From NCBI GenBank assembly GCA_963772165.1, contig CAVYWA010000005.1, positions 248,001 through 312,000 on the forward strand: a stretch of DNA of 64,000 nt. The letters run 5' to 3'. The notes under the pieces are model-generated. The model was not told the origin of the DNA and did not search any database. It saw only the letters and a list, made by a program, of their open reading frames with translations. Source of the DNA: JAGVPT01 sp963772165. GTDB lineage: Bacteria > Bacteroidota > Ignavibacteria > UBA10030 > UBA8401. Below, piece by piece: positions 54,275 through 62,463 of the stretch (positions are counted from its first letter, which is position 1; each line of letters starts with the position of its first letter). The translations under genes and the position numbers were made by a program.

Positions 54275-54496
54275 GGCGATAAGTATATTTTGATAAGAAT
54301 ACCCTTTCGTACTGACCCCAGCCTTATGTTAGAAGCTATTTCCAAGTAAGCAATACCAAAATTATGGTATTTTGAAAAGCCTTGAATTTAGTAAGTGTAT
54401 TGTCTGAAAGGGGATTGTTTGTAGAGAACAATGACTGCCAGTAGAGTCATTCTTTTCACCCCATTGCTTTTTCTTTTTTCCCACCTTGTTTTCGCC
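54275..54496 (-). other. Cassette 16: family A short cassette
   Basis: A 222-bp body with inverted repeat AATACCAAAATTATGGTATT (54,352-54,371), one pair lost. The sense strand reads MTLLAVIVLYKQSPFRQYTY for 20 codons, and the attC-fused frame reads EIASNIRLGSVRKGILIKIY. Confidence 0.82.
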
Positions 54497-54648
54497 GCCT
54501 AACGAACCGGAGCTAAGCTGCGGCCACGAAGTGCCGCAGCGACGGAATCCAGTCCGCGCGTGGCAGGTCACGTCCGATAGTAGCTGGTTGTTTCGCGCGT
54601 GTTAAATCACCAACGGCTGGTTCCGTCAGCTTGAGCGACTGGTTAGGT
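54497..54648 (-). repeat. attC 17
   Basis: Cores GCCTAAC and GTTAGGT, common loop type, paired with a family B cassette. Confidence 0.93.
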
Positions 54649-54898
54649 GGCAGAGAGAGTTGGTTAATCTGCACACTACCTCGCACTAAGAATGTTTTAT
54701 TTTTGATACTATTTGTAGACTTAGCTCCCAAGCAAGATTACATGGGAAGCTTTCGAACTTGTATGCAAGAAGATACCAACACGCATTCTACTAAATAAAC
54801 TCAACTATTTGTAGACTCAAGCTTGTGGAAGCTCAATTGGAAAAGCGAATCTTGAATTACTGGAACTACTTCTTTCTTAGCCATTCCAAGTTTTTGCC
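54649..54898 (-). other. Cassette 17: family B short cassette
   Basis: Nearly identical to cassette 10 over its 250 bp. The attC-fused frame from 54,731 reads GAKSTNSIKNKTFLVRGSVQ, keeping length and frame. The shared TCCCAAGCAAGATTACATGGGA segment forms a short stem. Confidence 0.8.
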
Positions 54899-55050
54899 AC
54901 CTAACGGACCGGAGCTAAGCTGCGGCAACGAAGTGCCGCAGCGACGGAATCCAGTCCGCGCGTGGCAAGTCATGTCCGATAGTAGCTGGTTGTTTCGCGC
55001 GTGTTAAATCATCGACGGCTGGTTCCGTCAGCTTGAGCGACTGGTTAGGC
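54899..55050 (-). repeat. attC 18
   Basis: Cores ACCTAAC and GTTAGGC, common loop type, belonging to the DUF1801 cassette. Confidence 0.93.
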
Positions 55051-55081
55051 CGTGTGCGGTATTGTTTGAAGAATGCACCCA

Positions 55082-55492
55082 TTAGTTTTGTTTCACACTT
55101 TTGTATGACTTCGTCAGTATCTTCTTCAGGGTTGGGATATTAACGTCGTTGAGCGACTTAATATAAAGGCACCCTTTGCCAGTAGAATGCTTTCCAAGCT
55201 TCGAGAGCTCATCCTGTAAAGGAGATAATCCGCCAGCCAGATAAAGTGCAATAGCCTGACTCCTAGGCGAAAACCCGACAATCATAGTATCACCTTCACG
55301 CCCGCTCTCATAGACATAATGTCGAGTTCCGAACCCGATGATGGCGCTTCCCCACATAACGGGTTTGAGTTTTGAGACAGACTCCATGATCTCAATGAGA
55401 GTGTCGCAATCATTCCGGAGTTGAGAATCCTTAATCTTCTTGAGAAAGGAGTTCACGGTGCTTGTAGTCGGTTTTGTCTTGTTTTCAGCCAT
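55082..55492 (-). CDS. Cassette 18: DUF1801-domain protein, 136 aa
   Basis: The core motifs MWGSAIIGFGTRHYVYESGR, MIVGFSPRSQAIALYL and LSKLGKHSTGKGCLYIKSLN match DUF1801 (YdhG/Fra-like fold) along the full domain. The N-terminal 30 residues form a helix. The family is soluble, common in cassettes and environmental bacteria, and has no established reaction. The start is preceded by GGAGAATTC. Single-gene cassette. Confidence 0.88.
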   Translation of the reverse strand: MAENKTKPTTSTVNSFLKKIKDSQLRNDCDTLIEIMESVSKLKPVMWGSAIIGFGTRHYVYESGREGDTMIVGFSPRSQAIALYLAGGLSPLQDELSKLGKHSTGKGCLYIKSLNDVNIPTLKKILTKSYKSVKQN

Positions 55493-55518
55493 TGAATTCT
55501 CCTATTTCATTTCACACG

Positions 55519-55670
55519 GCCTAACGGACCGGAGCTAAGCTGCGGCGACGAAGTGCCGCAGCGACGGAATCCAGTCCGCGCGTGGTATGTCCAGTCCAAT
55601 AGTAACTGGTTGATTCGCGCGTGCGAAATCGTCGACGGCTGGTTCCGTCAGCTTGAGCGACTGGTTAGGC
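55519..55670 (-). repeat. attC 19
   Basis: Cores GCCTAAC and GTTAGGC. The TAA in the right core is the stop of the P-loop kinase gene. Confidence 0.93.
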
Positions 55671-56186
55671 AGCACCACTTTGAATAATTCGTGACATCGT
55701 CCGCTGAGGTGTATCATCTGAATTATCAATAAACCATTCTTTATTGAACACCTTACCGCTAAACTTCGCTCTTAACTTTTCAATCCTTTCAACACCAGCA
55801 ACCCAATCTTTGCGTTGGGAATCTCGCGCAATTGCAACTTCAACTCGTGGATGGAGAATGCAAATACGCCATTTAATGTTATGCTTCTCAAAAAATTCTC
55901 GATATTCGTTATAGGATTCCGGGGGAGTTTCATGCACTGTTGCGTCGATAACAACATTTTTCGCTGCTTGATGAGCTAAGAGAATGTGAGCAAAGACTGT
56001 TTCATGAACACGTTTTCGTTTGATACGATGTTCATCTGATCCAAAGGCTCCTCGATTCTTGCCGAAGTATTCGTGCCAAATATCATCTTCCGAGATTTTT
56101 TTCCAACCCATTTGCGTAGCGAGTAGCATTGAGATTGTTGTTTTACCGCTGCCACAAGTACCGGTCAGAATTAATGTAGATGGCAT
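55665..56186 (-). CDS. Cassette 19: P-loop nucleoside/sugar-kinase-like protein, 173 aa
   Basis: Walker A is seen as LTGTCGSGKTTISMLLATQM (residues 7-26), with KISEDDIWHEYFG after it. A Walker B-like strand is VVIDATVHETPP. A basic lid segment (VAIARDSQRKDWVAG) follows. The layout matches the AAA_33/gluconokinase/chloramphenicol phosphotransferase-like kinases. A resistance or detoxification role is possible but not shown. The last residues GAA and the stop come from the attC core, so the C-terminus would change after recombination. Confidence 0.8.
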   Translation of the reverse strand: MPSTLILTGTCGSGKTTISMLLATQMGWKKISEDDIWHEYFGKNRGAFGSDEHRIKRKRVHETVFAHILLAHQAAKNVVIDATVHETPPESYNEYREFFEKHNIKWRICILHPRVEVAIARDSQRKDWVAGVERIEKLRAKFSGKVFNKEWFIDNSDDTPQRTMSRIIQSGAA

Positions 56187-56224
56187 TCAGTTGGATCGTT
56201 ATGAAGTATGATGTTTGTTGTGCT

Positions 56225-56377
56225 GCCTAACGAACCGGAGCTAAGCTGCGGCGGCGAACAGCCGCCGCAAGGTAGTTCGTTGCGCGGACGTTCCAGTCAG
56301 ATGCTCCTAAGTCCGTCCGACAACGCGCGGCGAAATCGTCGACGGCTGGTCCCGTCAGCTTGAGCGACTGGTTAGCC
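56225..56377 (-). repeat. attC 20
   Basis: Cores GCCTAAC and GTTAGCC, CGAACAGCCGCCGC class. The TAA in the right core ends the membrane-anchored coiled-coil gene. Confidence 0.92.
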
Positions 56378-56860
56378 AGCACTGCCTAGTTCGATTCTCC
56401 AGTCTTTAACGAATCTTAAGATTTTTATTTGCACCGTTTCGATATTCTTAGTGGTCGTTTCAGTCTTCGGTTTATATTTGGCTTTCTCTCTTCGCACCTC
56501 GTCAAAATCGTCGCACAAATTATCCAAACATAATGTGGCATCTGCGTCAGCGATATATCGTTTGAGTGATTGAAGTGTTTGAATCGCCTGAATATCAGAT
56601 TCAGGATACTTGTCAGTTCTGGATAGGTTAGTGGCAAAATACCTGGGGGTTATTTTCTGTATCGTTTCGGCCGCTGCCAACGCTCGTCTCAGATCGTCGC
56701 GCCTCTTTTCCCTTAAATCTCTCTGATCTCGTTTTTCTTCGATGTTAACAAGTGAACGAGTCAGGTCTGAAAGCGCTTTTGTGTGCTGCCAGAGTTTGAT
56801 TGTAGCCCACGCAAGGACTATGGTGGCTAAAGCAATGATGTAGTTTGCGAGAATTTCCAT
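56372..56860 (-). CDS. Cassette 20: membrane-anchored helical protein, 162 aa
   Basis: I take the ATG at 56,860. A longer reading would start inside the neighbouring attC and translate attC sequence. One transmembrane helix (ANYIIALATIVLAWATIKLW) is followed by a highly charged helical, coiled-coil-like region (EEKRDQRDLREKRRDDLRRA) and a C-terminal globular tail. It should be anchored in the inner membrane facing the cytoplasm. No family recognised. The stop codon lies in the attC core. Confidence 0.75.
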   Translation of the reverse strand: MEILANYIIALATIVLAWATIKLWQHTKALSDLTRSLVNIEEKRDQRDLREKRRDDLRRALAAAETIQKITPRYFATNLSRTDKYPESDIQAIQTLQSLKRYIADADATLCLDNLCDDFDEVRREKAKYKPKTETTTKNIETVQIKILRFVKDWRIELGSAG

Positions 56861-56896
56861 ATTTGTGTATGCCTTTGTATGTGGGAGAGCAGTGCT

Positions 56897-57048
56897 GGCT
56901 AACGGACCGGAGCTAAGCTGCGGCGGCAAAGCGCCGCAGCGACGGAATCCAGTCCGCGCGTGGCGATCCATGTCCAATAGTAGCTGGTCGTTTCGCGCGT
57001 GTTAAATCATCGACGGCTGGTTCCGTCAGCTTGAGCGACTGGTTAGGT
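56897..57048 (-). repeat. attC 21
   Basis: Cores GGCTAAC and GTTAGGT, GGCAAAGCGCC loop, paired with a family B cassette. Confidence 0.93.
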
Positions 57049-57302
57049 GGCAAAGTCAGTTGGTTAACCTGCACGATGCTTCGCATTAAGAATGTTTCGT
57101 TTTTGATTTTGGTTATAAACATAGCTCCCAACTATGATTGCCTGGTAAGCTTCCCGTGCGGTATGATACCAATTTCTTGCAGTTATTGCAATTAGAAAAT
57201 CTGACTGCTTATAGATTCAGATCTTTGGAAGCTTGAATCAAGAAACGAAGCTTGAATTACTGAAACTATTTCTTTCTTAGCGAACTTTTGTTTTTCTTTG
57301 CC
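57049..57302 (-). other. Cassette 21: family B short cassette
   Basis: A 254-bp body. The attC-fused frame from 57,131 reads GAMFITKIKNETFLMRSIVQ, with an internal ATG (MFITK). Its distal half (CTTCCCGTGCGGTATGATACC) differs from cassettes 10 and 17, defining a second family B subtype with cassette 29. Confidence 0.8.
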
Positions 57303-57455
57303 ACCTAACGGACCGGAGCTAAGCTGCGGCGGCGAAGCGCCGCAGCGACGGAATCCAGTCCGCGCGAGCTAAGTCATGTCCAACAAGTAACTGTTTATTT
57401 CGCGCGAGCAAAATCGTCGACGGCTGGTTCCGTCAGCTTGAGCGACTGGTTAGGC
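57303..57455 (-). repeat. attC 22
   Basis: Cores ACCTAAC and GTTAGGC, GGCGAAGCGCC loop, paired with a family A cassette. Confidence 0.93.
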
Positions 57456-57676
57456 GGCGATAAGTGTATGTTGATAAGAACGCGCTTTCGTCCTGACTCT
57501 ATTATATTAGAAACTATCTCCAAGAATGCAATACCAAGATTTTGGTATTTGATACAGTGACCGTATTTAGTGAATGCGTTGTCTGAAAGAGGAGTCGTTT
57601 GTAGAAAAGAAATATGACTGCTTGTAGACCAATTCTTTTAACCCCACTTGTTTTCTTTTTACAAATTGCTTTCGCC
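57456..57676 (-). other. Cassette 22: family A short cassette
   Basis: A 221-bp body with AATACCAAGATTTTGGTATT at 57,530-57,549: arms conserved, loop changed. The sense start codon of the short reading is lost (ATT in place of ATG), and one-base indels shift the frame relative to cassettes 7 and 8. Confidence 0.82.
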
Positions 57677-57828
57677 GCCTAACGGGCCGGAGCTAAGCTG
57701 CGGCGACGAAGTGCCGCAGCGACGAAATCCAGTCCGCGCGTGGCAAGTCATGTCCAATAGTAGCTGGTTGTTTCGCGCGTGCAAAATCGTCGACGGCTGG
57801 TTCCGTCAGCTTGAGCGACTGGTTAGGC
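57677..57828 (-). repeat. attC 23
   Basis: Cores GCCTAAC and GTTAGGC (GGGCCGGAGC variant), common loop type, paired with a family A cassette. Confidence 0.93.
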
Positions 57829-58056
57829 GGCGATACTTGTATGTTGATAAGAATACCCATTCGTACAACTAACCGCTTTACATTAGAAACTATTTTCAAG
57901 AATGACAATACCTAAAGTTTGGTATTTGATACACCACAGAATTAACGGATTGTTCAGTGAACAAGGGGAATAGTAGTAGATAACTGACTGGTTGTAGGTG
58001 ACTTTGTTTTACCCCAAACATCTTTTTTCTTTTGTTTATAACAACTTTGTATCGCC
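57829..58056 (-). other. Cassette 23: family A short cassette, subtype A1
   Basis: A 228-bp body almost identical to cassettes 25 and 28. The repeat AATACCTAAAGTTTGGTATT lies at 57,907-57,926. The sense strand has an ATG reading of about 40 codons beginning MFGVKQSHLQPVSYLLLFPL. Confidence 0.83.
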
Positions 58057-58208
58057 GCCTAACGGACCGGAGCTAAGCTGCGGCGGCGAACAGCCGCCGC
58101 CATGCAGTTCGTTGCGCGGACGTTCCGATCATCGGTGCTAAGTCCGTCCAACGCCGCGCGGCAAAATCGTCGACGGCTGATTCCGTCAGCTTGAGCGACT
58201 GGTTAGCC
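58057..58208 (-). repeat. attC 24
   Basis: Cores GCCTAAC and GTTAGCC, CGAACAGCCGCCGC class, belonging to the HNH cassette. Confidence 0.92.
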
Positions 58209-58224
58209 GGCAGCACTAAAATTA

Positions 58225-58815
58225 CTATTGAATTTTTTTGCCCTTTGAGCGATTGCATTGCTCGCAGAGCAACTCGATATTTCTAACAGTGCTACTGCCG
58301 CCCTGAGAAACAGGGATAATATGATCGTATTCCAGATTTTGCCGGCTCCCGCAATTGACACATTTACCTTGATCTCTTCTCCATACAGCAATTCTGACTT
58401 GCTCCGGAATCGTAATACGACCAGCTGCAATATGTTCTGTGACACCGCTATCAAATTTAGCTTTTAATCGCTCAAACCTCTTTCGCTCAGTATCGGCTGA
58501 TTCAAAAACCAGCAATCTCATTTCAACATCTGTGTGAGGTTGAGTGATAATGTATACGCAATTTTGGTAAATATAGAGGGCATAATGCCGTTGTTGTGTT
58601 ATGAAGAGCTGAGCAGCAATTCGATCTGGTAATCGGATAGGTTCCGTTTCCGACAACTTCCAGCGCGGTCCCTTCTTTTTGAGTTCATCAAGCAAAATGA
58701 GTTCTTCGCGCGTAATGTTGCGATTGGCATTCAGTAACGTAATCTTCCAATTATCGTCATCAGTGATTCTGTCAATGATGGACGAAACGTCGAACGGTAT
58801 TCTCTTAGCGGACAT
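58225..58815 (-). CDS. Cassette 24: HNH endonuclease family protein, 196 aa
   Basis: The C-terminal 60 residues form an HNH nuclease: RIAVWRRDQGKCVNCGSRQN, then EYDHIIPVSQGGSSTVRNIE and LLCEQCNRSKGKK. It has two zinc CxxC knuckles and the DH active-site pair. The N-terminal 125 residues have no recognised family but may read target DNA (NLEYDH is preceded by a beta-rich region). Such proteins occur as McrA-like restriction enzymes, homing or repair nucleases. Single-gene cassette, consistent with a defence role but not proof of one. Confidence 0.88.
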   Translation of the reverse strand: MSAKRIPFDVSSIIDRITDDDNWKITLLNANRNITREELILLDELKKKGPRWKLSETEPIRLPDRIAAQLFITQQRHYALYIYQNCVYIITQPHTDVEMRLLVFESADTERKRFERLKAKFDSGVTEHIAAGRITIPEQVRIAVWRRDQGKCVNCGSRQNLEYDHIIPVSQGGSSTVRNIELLCEQCNRSKGKKIQ

Positions 58816-58848
58816 AGTTCAATGCTTAATCAATGTTTTCGTGCTGCC

Positions 58849-58998
58849 GGCTAACGGACCGCGGCTAACCTGCGGCGGAAATTGCGTTGGCATGGTTGCC
58901 CGTCCGCGCGTGGCATGTCCAGTCCAATTGTTGCTGTTTGTTTCGCGCGTGCAAAATCATCGACGGCTGGTTCCGTCAGGTTGAGCCGCTGGTTAGGC
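58849..58998 (-). repeat. attC 25, variant class with CAGGTTGAGCCGCTGG arm
   Basis: Cores GGCTAAC and GTTAGGC, with CGCGGCTAACCTGCGGCGG and CAGGTTGAGCCGCTGG arms as in attC 8. The attached body is subtype A1, which elsewhere carries the common attC. Confidence 0.92.
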
Positions 58999-59226
58999 GG
59001 CGATACTTGTATGTTGATGAGAACCCCTTTTCGTACAACCAACTGCGTTATGTTAGAAACTATTTCCAAGAATGACAATACCTAAAGTTTGGTATTTGAT
59101 ACACCACCGATTTAACGGATTGTTCAGTGAACAAGGGGAATAGTAGTAGATAACTGACTGGTTGTAGGTGGCTTTTTTTTACCCCAAACATCTTTTTTCT
59201 TTTGTTTATAACAGCTTTGTATCGCC
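58999..59226 (-). other. Cassette 25: family A short cassette, subtype A1
   Basis: A 228-bp body. The sense strand holds an ATG reading of 45 codons (MFGVKKSHLQPVSYLLLFPL onward, ending RYCHSWK). A second frame, EIVSNITQLVVRKGVLINIQ, runs into the variant attC. The palindromic element AATACCTAAAGTTTGGTATT is present. Confidence 0.83.
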
Positions 59227-59378
59227 GCCTAACGGACCGGAGCTAAGCTGCGGCGGCGAACAGCCGCCGCAAGGTAGTTCGTTGCGCGGATGTTTCGATC
59301 ATCAGCACTAAGTCAGTCCAACGCCGCGCGGCCAATTCGCCAACGGCTATTTCCGTCAGCTTGAGCGACTGGTTAGCC
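59227..59378 (-). repeat. attC 26
   Basis: Cores GCCTAAC and GTTAGCC, CGAACAGCCGCCGC class, belonging to the NucS-like cassette. Confidence 0.92.
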
Positions 59379-59395
59379 CGCAACCAGAGGGAGTG

Positions 59396-60283
59396 CTAAT
59401 TGGTTATCGAGAATTCGAGATCAAGTTTATATTGCACGATCTCTATTCTCGGTTTCTCGTTTGCCGCTGAACGTATTTCATCGCGAAGTTTATGAGAGCC
59501 GCCGTGAACTAATATTCCTCTTGCGATTTGATTTGTTTCTTTAGTTAACTGTTTCAAGTAGTGACGTAATTGTTTGAGGTCGCCAAGAGTTGGAGCCCCT
59601 TGCTTACATTCGACAACAACTGGTAAACCATTACGATCAGATAGTAAAATGTCCAATCGGGATTTGTCATTAAAAACCCGTTCTCTAATGCGTTCATTTG
59701 GGTGCGGTAACAACCCATCTTCCAAGCGATGCGGATAGGCTGCAATGTATCCAGATAAGGCACGTTCATAATCGAAATGAGAAAGCAAGCCGACCCAGTT
59801 TTCGGGATCGTTCATAGCTGTTGTCAATTGCTCCAGAGTTTGTGACCGAATTTCGGAAATTGTGGGCCTGAGTTCTCCTGAAGTAAACTGAGAATTTTGA
59901 GGCAAAGCGACAATCATATCTTGGTCGTTAGGGCCAGTAGTGAGATCCCAACGAACGAAGATGCGTCTGCCCATTTCACCGTCAGGAAGATCAATGCTTC
60001 TGGGCACCATAGGTTCCCAATGTTCATCTGAGACTTCTTTGCCGGTGACTTCGCCGAGCCGACCGATTTTGTGATGACGAAGAGCGACCACTACATGATC
60101 ACCAATCGAAATCTCTTGAAGAAGTTTCCTTGCTCTGCTCCATCCTTGTCCTCCTTCGGTTGTTCCCACGAGATTGAAGCCCCATCCATGATACCAACCT
60201 ACAGCGACGCATTGGTGTCGAAACCAGCGTTGCCACATGCCGGGGTAACGATTTTCCATGCAGTTAATTTTCCAGAGTGCCAT
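59396..60283 (-). CDS. Cassette 26: NucS/DUF91-like nuclease-domain protein, 295 aa
   Basis: The C-terminal third carries a PD-(D/E)XK nuclease core, RLDILLSDRNGLPVVVECKQ, with Asp and Glu-x-Lys in the right spacing, followed by LGDLKQLRHYLKQL. That pattern is typical of NucS/DUF91 and related restriction-like domains. The N-terminal 130 residues (MALWKINCMENRYPGMWQRW, GDHVVVALRHHKIGRLGEV) look like a small EVE/PUA-type sensor fold that could recognise modified bases. If so, the protein could be a modification-dependent restriction enzyme. That combined reading is my inference. Confidence 0.78.
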   Translation of the reverse strand: MALWKINCMENRYPGMWQRWFRHQCVAVGWYHGWGFNLVGTTEGGQGWSRARKLLQEISIGDHVVVALRHHKIGRLGEVTGKEVSDEHWEPMVPRSIDLPDGEMGRRIFVRWDLTTGPNDQDMIVALPQNSQFTSGELRPTISEIRSQTLEQLTTAMNDPENWVGLLSHFDYERALSGYIAAYPHRLEDGLLPHPNERIRERVFNDKSRLDILLSDRNGLPVVVECKQGAPTLGDLKQLRHYLKQLTKETNQIARGILVHGGSHKLRDEIRSAANEKPRIEIVQYKLDLEFSITN

Positions 60284-60303
60284 TTGTTTCTCCTTTGGTT
60301 GCG

Positions 60304-60455
60304 GGCTAACGGACCGGAGCTAAGCTGCGGCGGCGAACAGCCGCCGCAAGGTAGGCTGTTGCGCGGACGTTCCGATCAGAAGCGCTAAATCCGTCCAACA
60401 ACGCGCGGCGAAATCGTCGATGGCTACTTCCGTCAGCTTGAGCGACTGGTTAGGC
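60304..60455 (-). repeat. attC 27
   Basis: Cores GGCTAAC and GTTAGGC, CGAACAGCCGCCGC class, but joined to a family A body that usually carries the common class. Confidence 0.92.
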
Positions 60456-60675
60456 GGCGATAGGTGTATGTTGATAAGAACGCGCTTTCGTCCTGACTCC
60501 ATTATATTAGAAACTATTTTTAAGAATGCAATACCAAGCTTTTGGTATTTGATAAGTTGATGAACTTAGTGAGTGCATTGTCTGAAAGGGGAGTCGCTTG
60601 TAGAAAAACCAGATGACTGCTTGTAGACCAATTCTTTTAACCCTTCTTGTTTTTTTGTCAAAACTTGCTTTCGCC
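60456..60675 (-). other. Cassette 27: family A short cassette
   Basis: A 220-bp body close to cassettes 22 and 32. Repeat AATACCAAGCTTTTGGTATT. The sense strand has an open run of about 42 codons (LQAVIWFFYKRLPFQTMHSL) but with ATT in place of the ATG. Confidence 0.82.
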
Positions 60676-60827
60676 GCCTAACGGACCGGAGCTAAGCTGC
60701 GGCGGCGAAGCGCCGCAGCGACGGAATCCAGTCCGCGCGTGACAAGTCATGTCCAATAGTAGCTGGTTGTTTCGCGCGTGCAAAATCGTCGACGGCTGGT
60801 TCCGTCAGCTTGAGCGACTGGTTAGGC
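60676..60827 (-). repeat. attC 28
   Basis: Cores GCCTAAC and GTTAGGC, GGCGAAGCGCC loop, paired with a family A cassette. Confidence 0.93.
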
Positions 60828-61053
60828 GGCGATACTTGTATTTTGATAAGAATACCCTTTCGAATTACAACTGCTTTACATTAGAGACAATTTCCAAGAA
60901 TGACAATACCTAAAGTTTGGTATTTGATACACCACCGAATTAACGGATTGTTCAGTGAAAAAGGGGAATAGTAGTAGATAACTGACTGGTTGTAGGTGAC
61001 TTTTTTTACCCCAAACATCTTTTTTCTTTTGTTTATAACCACTTTGTATCGCC
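60828..61053 (-). other. Cassette 28: family A short cassette, subtype A1
   Basis: A 226-bp body like cassettes 23 and 25, but the A-run after ATGTTTGGGGT is one base shorter, moving the reading to another frame. A further change near 60,863 puts a stop into the attC-fused frame. The palindromic element is unchanged. Confidence 0.83.
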
Positions 61054-61202
61054 GCCTAACGGACCGGAGCTAAGCTGCGGCGACGTGCAGCCAGTTCCAT
61101 GTAGAATATACGCGCGGCAGGCATCGCCTTTCCCTTAAAAATTTTTTGGCGCGCGGCGAAAAGCTGACGGCTGGTTCCGTCAGCTTGAGCGACTGGTTAG
61201 GT
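61054..61202 (-). repeat. attC 29, short-loop class
   Basis: Cores GCCTAAC and GTTAGGT, with GACGTGCAGCC and AAAAATTTTTT. Joined to a family B body. Confidence 0.92.
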
Positions 61203-61455
61203 GGCAAGGTCAGTTGGTTAAGCTGCACACTGTTTCGCACTAAGAATGTTTCGTTTTTGATTTTGGTTATAAACATAGCTCCCAACTATGATTGCCTGGT
61301 AAGCTTCCCGTGCGGTATGATACCAATTTCTTGCAGCGATTGCAATTAGAAAATCGAACTGCTCATAGACTCATATCTTTGGAACCTCAAATCAAGAAAC
61401 GAAGCTTGAATTACTGAAACTATTTTTTCCTCAATGAACCTAATTTTTTTTTGCC
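61203..61455 (-). other. Cassette 29: family B short cassette
   Basis: A 253-bp body of the same subtype as cassette 21. The attC-fused frame from 61,285 reads GAMFITKIKNETFLVRNSVQ and stays open through a different attC class. Confidence 0.8.
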
Positions 61456-61605
61456 ACCTAACGGACCGGAGCTAAGCTGCGGCGACGTGCAGCCAAATCA
61501 ATGGTAGACTATACGCGCGGCAGGTATCGCTATTTCCCTAAAAATTTTTTCGCGCGCGGCGAAAAGCCGACGGCTGGTTCCGTCAGCTTGAGCGACTGGT
61601 TAGGC
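61456..61605 (-). repeat. attC 30, short-loop class
   Basis: Cores ACCTAAC and GTTAGGC, with GACGTGCAGCC and AAAAATTTTTT. The right core supplies the stop of the DUF2971 reading. Confidence 0.92.
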
Positions 61606-62227
61606 CGCAAACTCTCCAGAATCCATCCAGCGTTTGTTCTTAATAAGGGTAGATCTATTGACCAACAATTTTTTGCAGCCCTCTATAGAACGGAGTAATG
61701 AAGTCACCGAATTCCGTAGCTCCTTCGGAAGCCATGGGCTCAATAGAATCGCCTCGATTGAAGAAAGGGTGATTGGAACGTCGTGAGCCTGAGCACTCGT
61801 CGATTTGGATTCGTAGGTGATACGGTACTCTTCTTCACCACGATATCCGTATCGCTTAATGAAGGGAAGTTCATTCGTTTTGAGTTCAGCTTCCTTCATA
61901 TCAGCAAGCTTCATGTACTGTACATTCTTTATAACGCAATCCGTCTTGCAACTTCAATTCTTCAAGTAACTTATCCCTGAAAAATATCATGCAAACGCCA
62001 CTCGGGTTACCCGCATAGATTTTCCAATGATGATATGTTTCATCGGTCTGAGTGAAACAGGTTGCGACCAGAGTCGTTAGTTCCTTTTTCTTTTTGTAGA
62101 GGTCGAGGAAATGGGAATCATTTTTGTCTTCCCATTGGGATGGATCAAGTAGGGTTAGCTTTCTGTTCATAAGAGTATGAATGGCTGCAGGAAGCTGTGT
62201 GTAGTGTCTGAGAAAGTGTTCTGCCAT
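61600..62227 (-). pseudogene. Cassette 30: DUF2971-like protein, split by a frameshift
   Basis: The first frame from 62,227 reads FLRHYTQLPAAIHTLMNRKL, DPSQWEDKNDSHFLDLY and YAGNPSGVCMIFFRDKLLEE, ending at 61,901. After RYKE the other frame continues VQYMKLADMKEAELKTNELP, then PFIKRYGYRGEEEYRITYES to 61,600. Joined, they give a DUF2971-type protein of about 208 aa (DPxxWxDxxE-like, WxxYA-like and PFxKRxxYxxEEEYR motifs). The shift near 61,921 equals one added base. The final codons and stop come from attC. The family is common in mobile regions and has unknown function. Confidence 0.78.
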
Positions 62228-62245
62228 AGTCTCCTCGAGTTTGCG

Positions 62246-62397
62246 GCCTAACGGACTGGAGCTAAGCTGCGGCGGCGAACAGCCGCCGCCAAGCAGTTCG
62301 TTGCGCGGACGTTTCGCTCATCGGCACTAAGTCAGTCCAACGCCGCGCGGCGAAATCATCGACGGCTATTTCCGTCAGCTTGAGCGACTGGTTAGGC
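62246..62397 (-). repeat. attC 31
   Basis: Cores GCCTAAC and GTTAGGC, CGAACAGCCGCCGC class (ACTGGAGC variant), belonging to the 303-aa exported protein. Confidence 0.92.
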
Positions 62398-62463
62398 CGC
62401 ACACGGAGTTTTGTAAATCTCTTTGTTTGAAAAAGACAGTTGAAGTTAATAGGATTCATGGAT

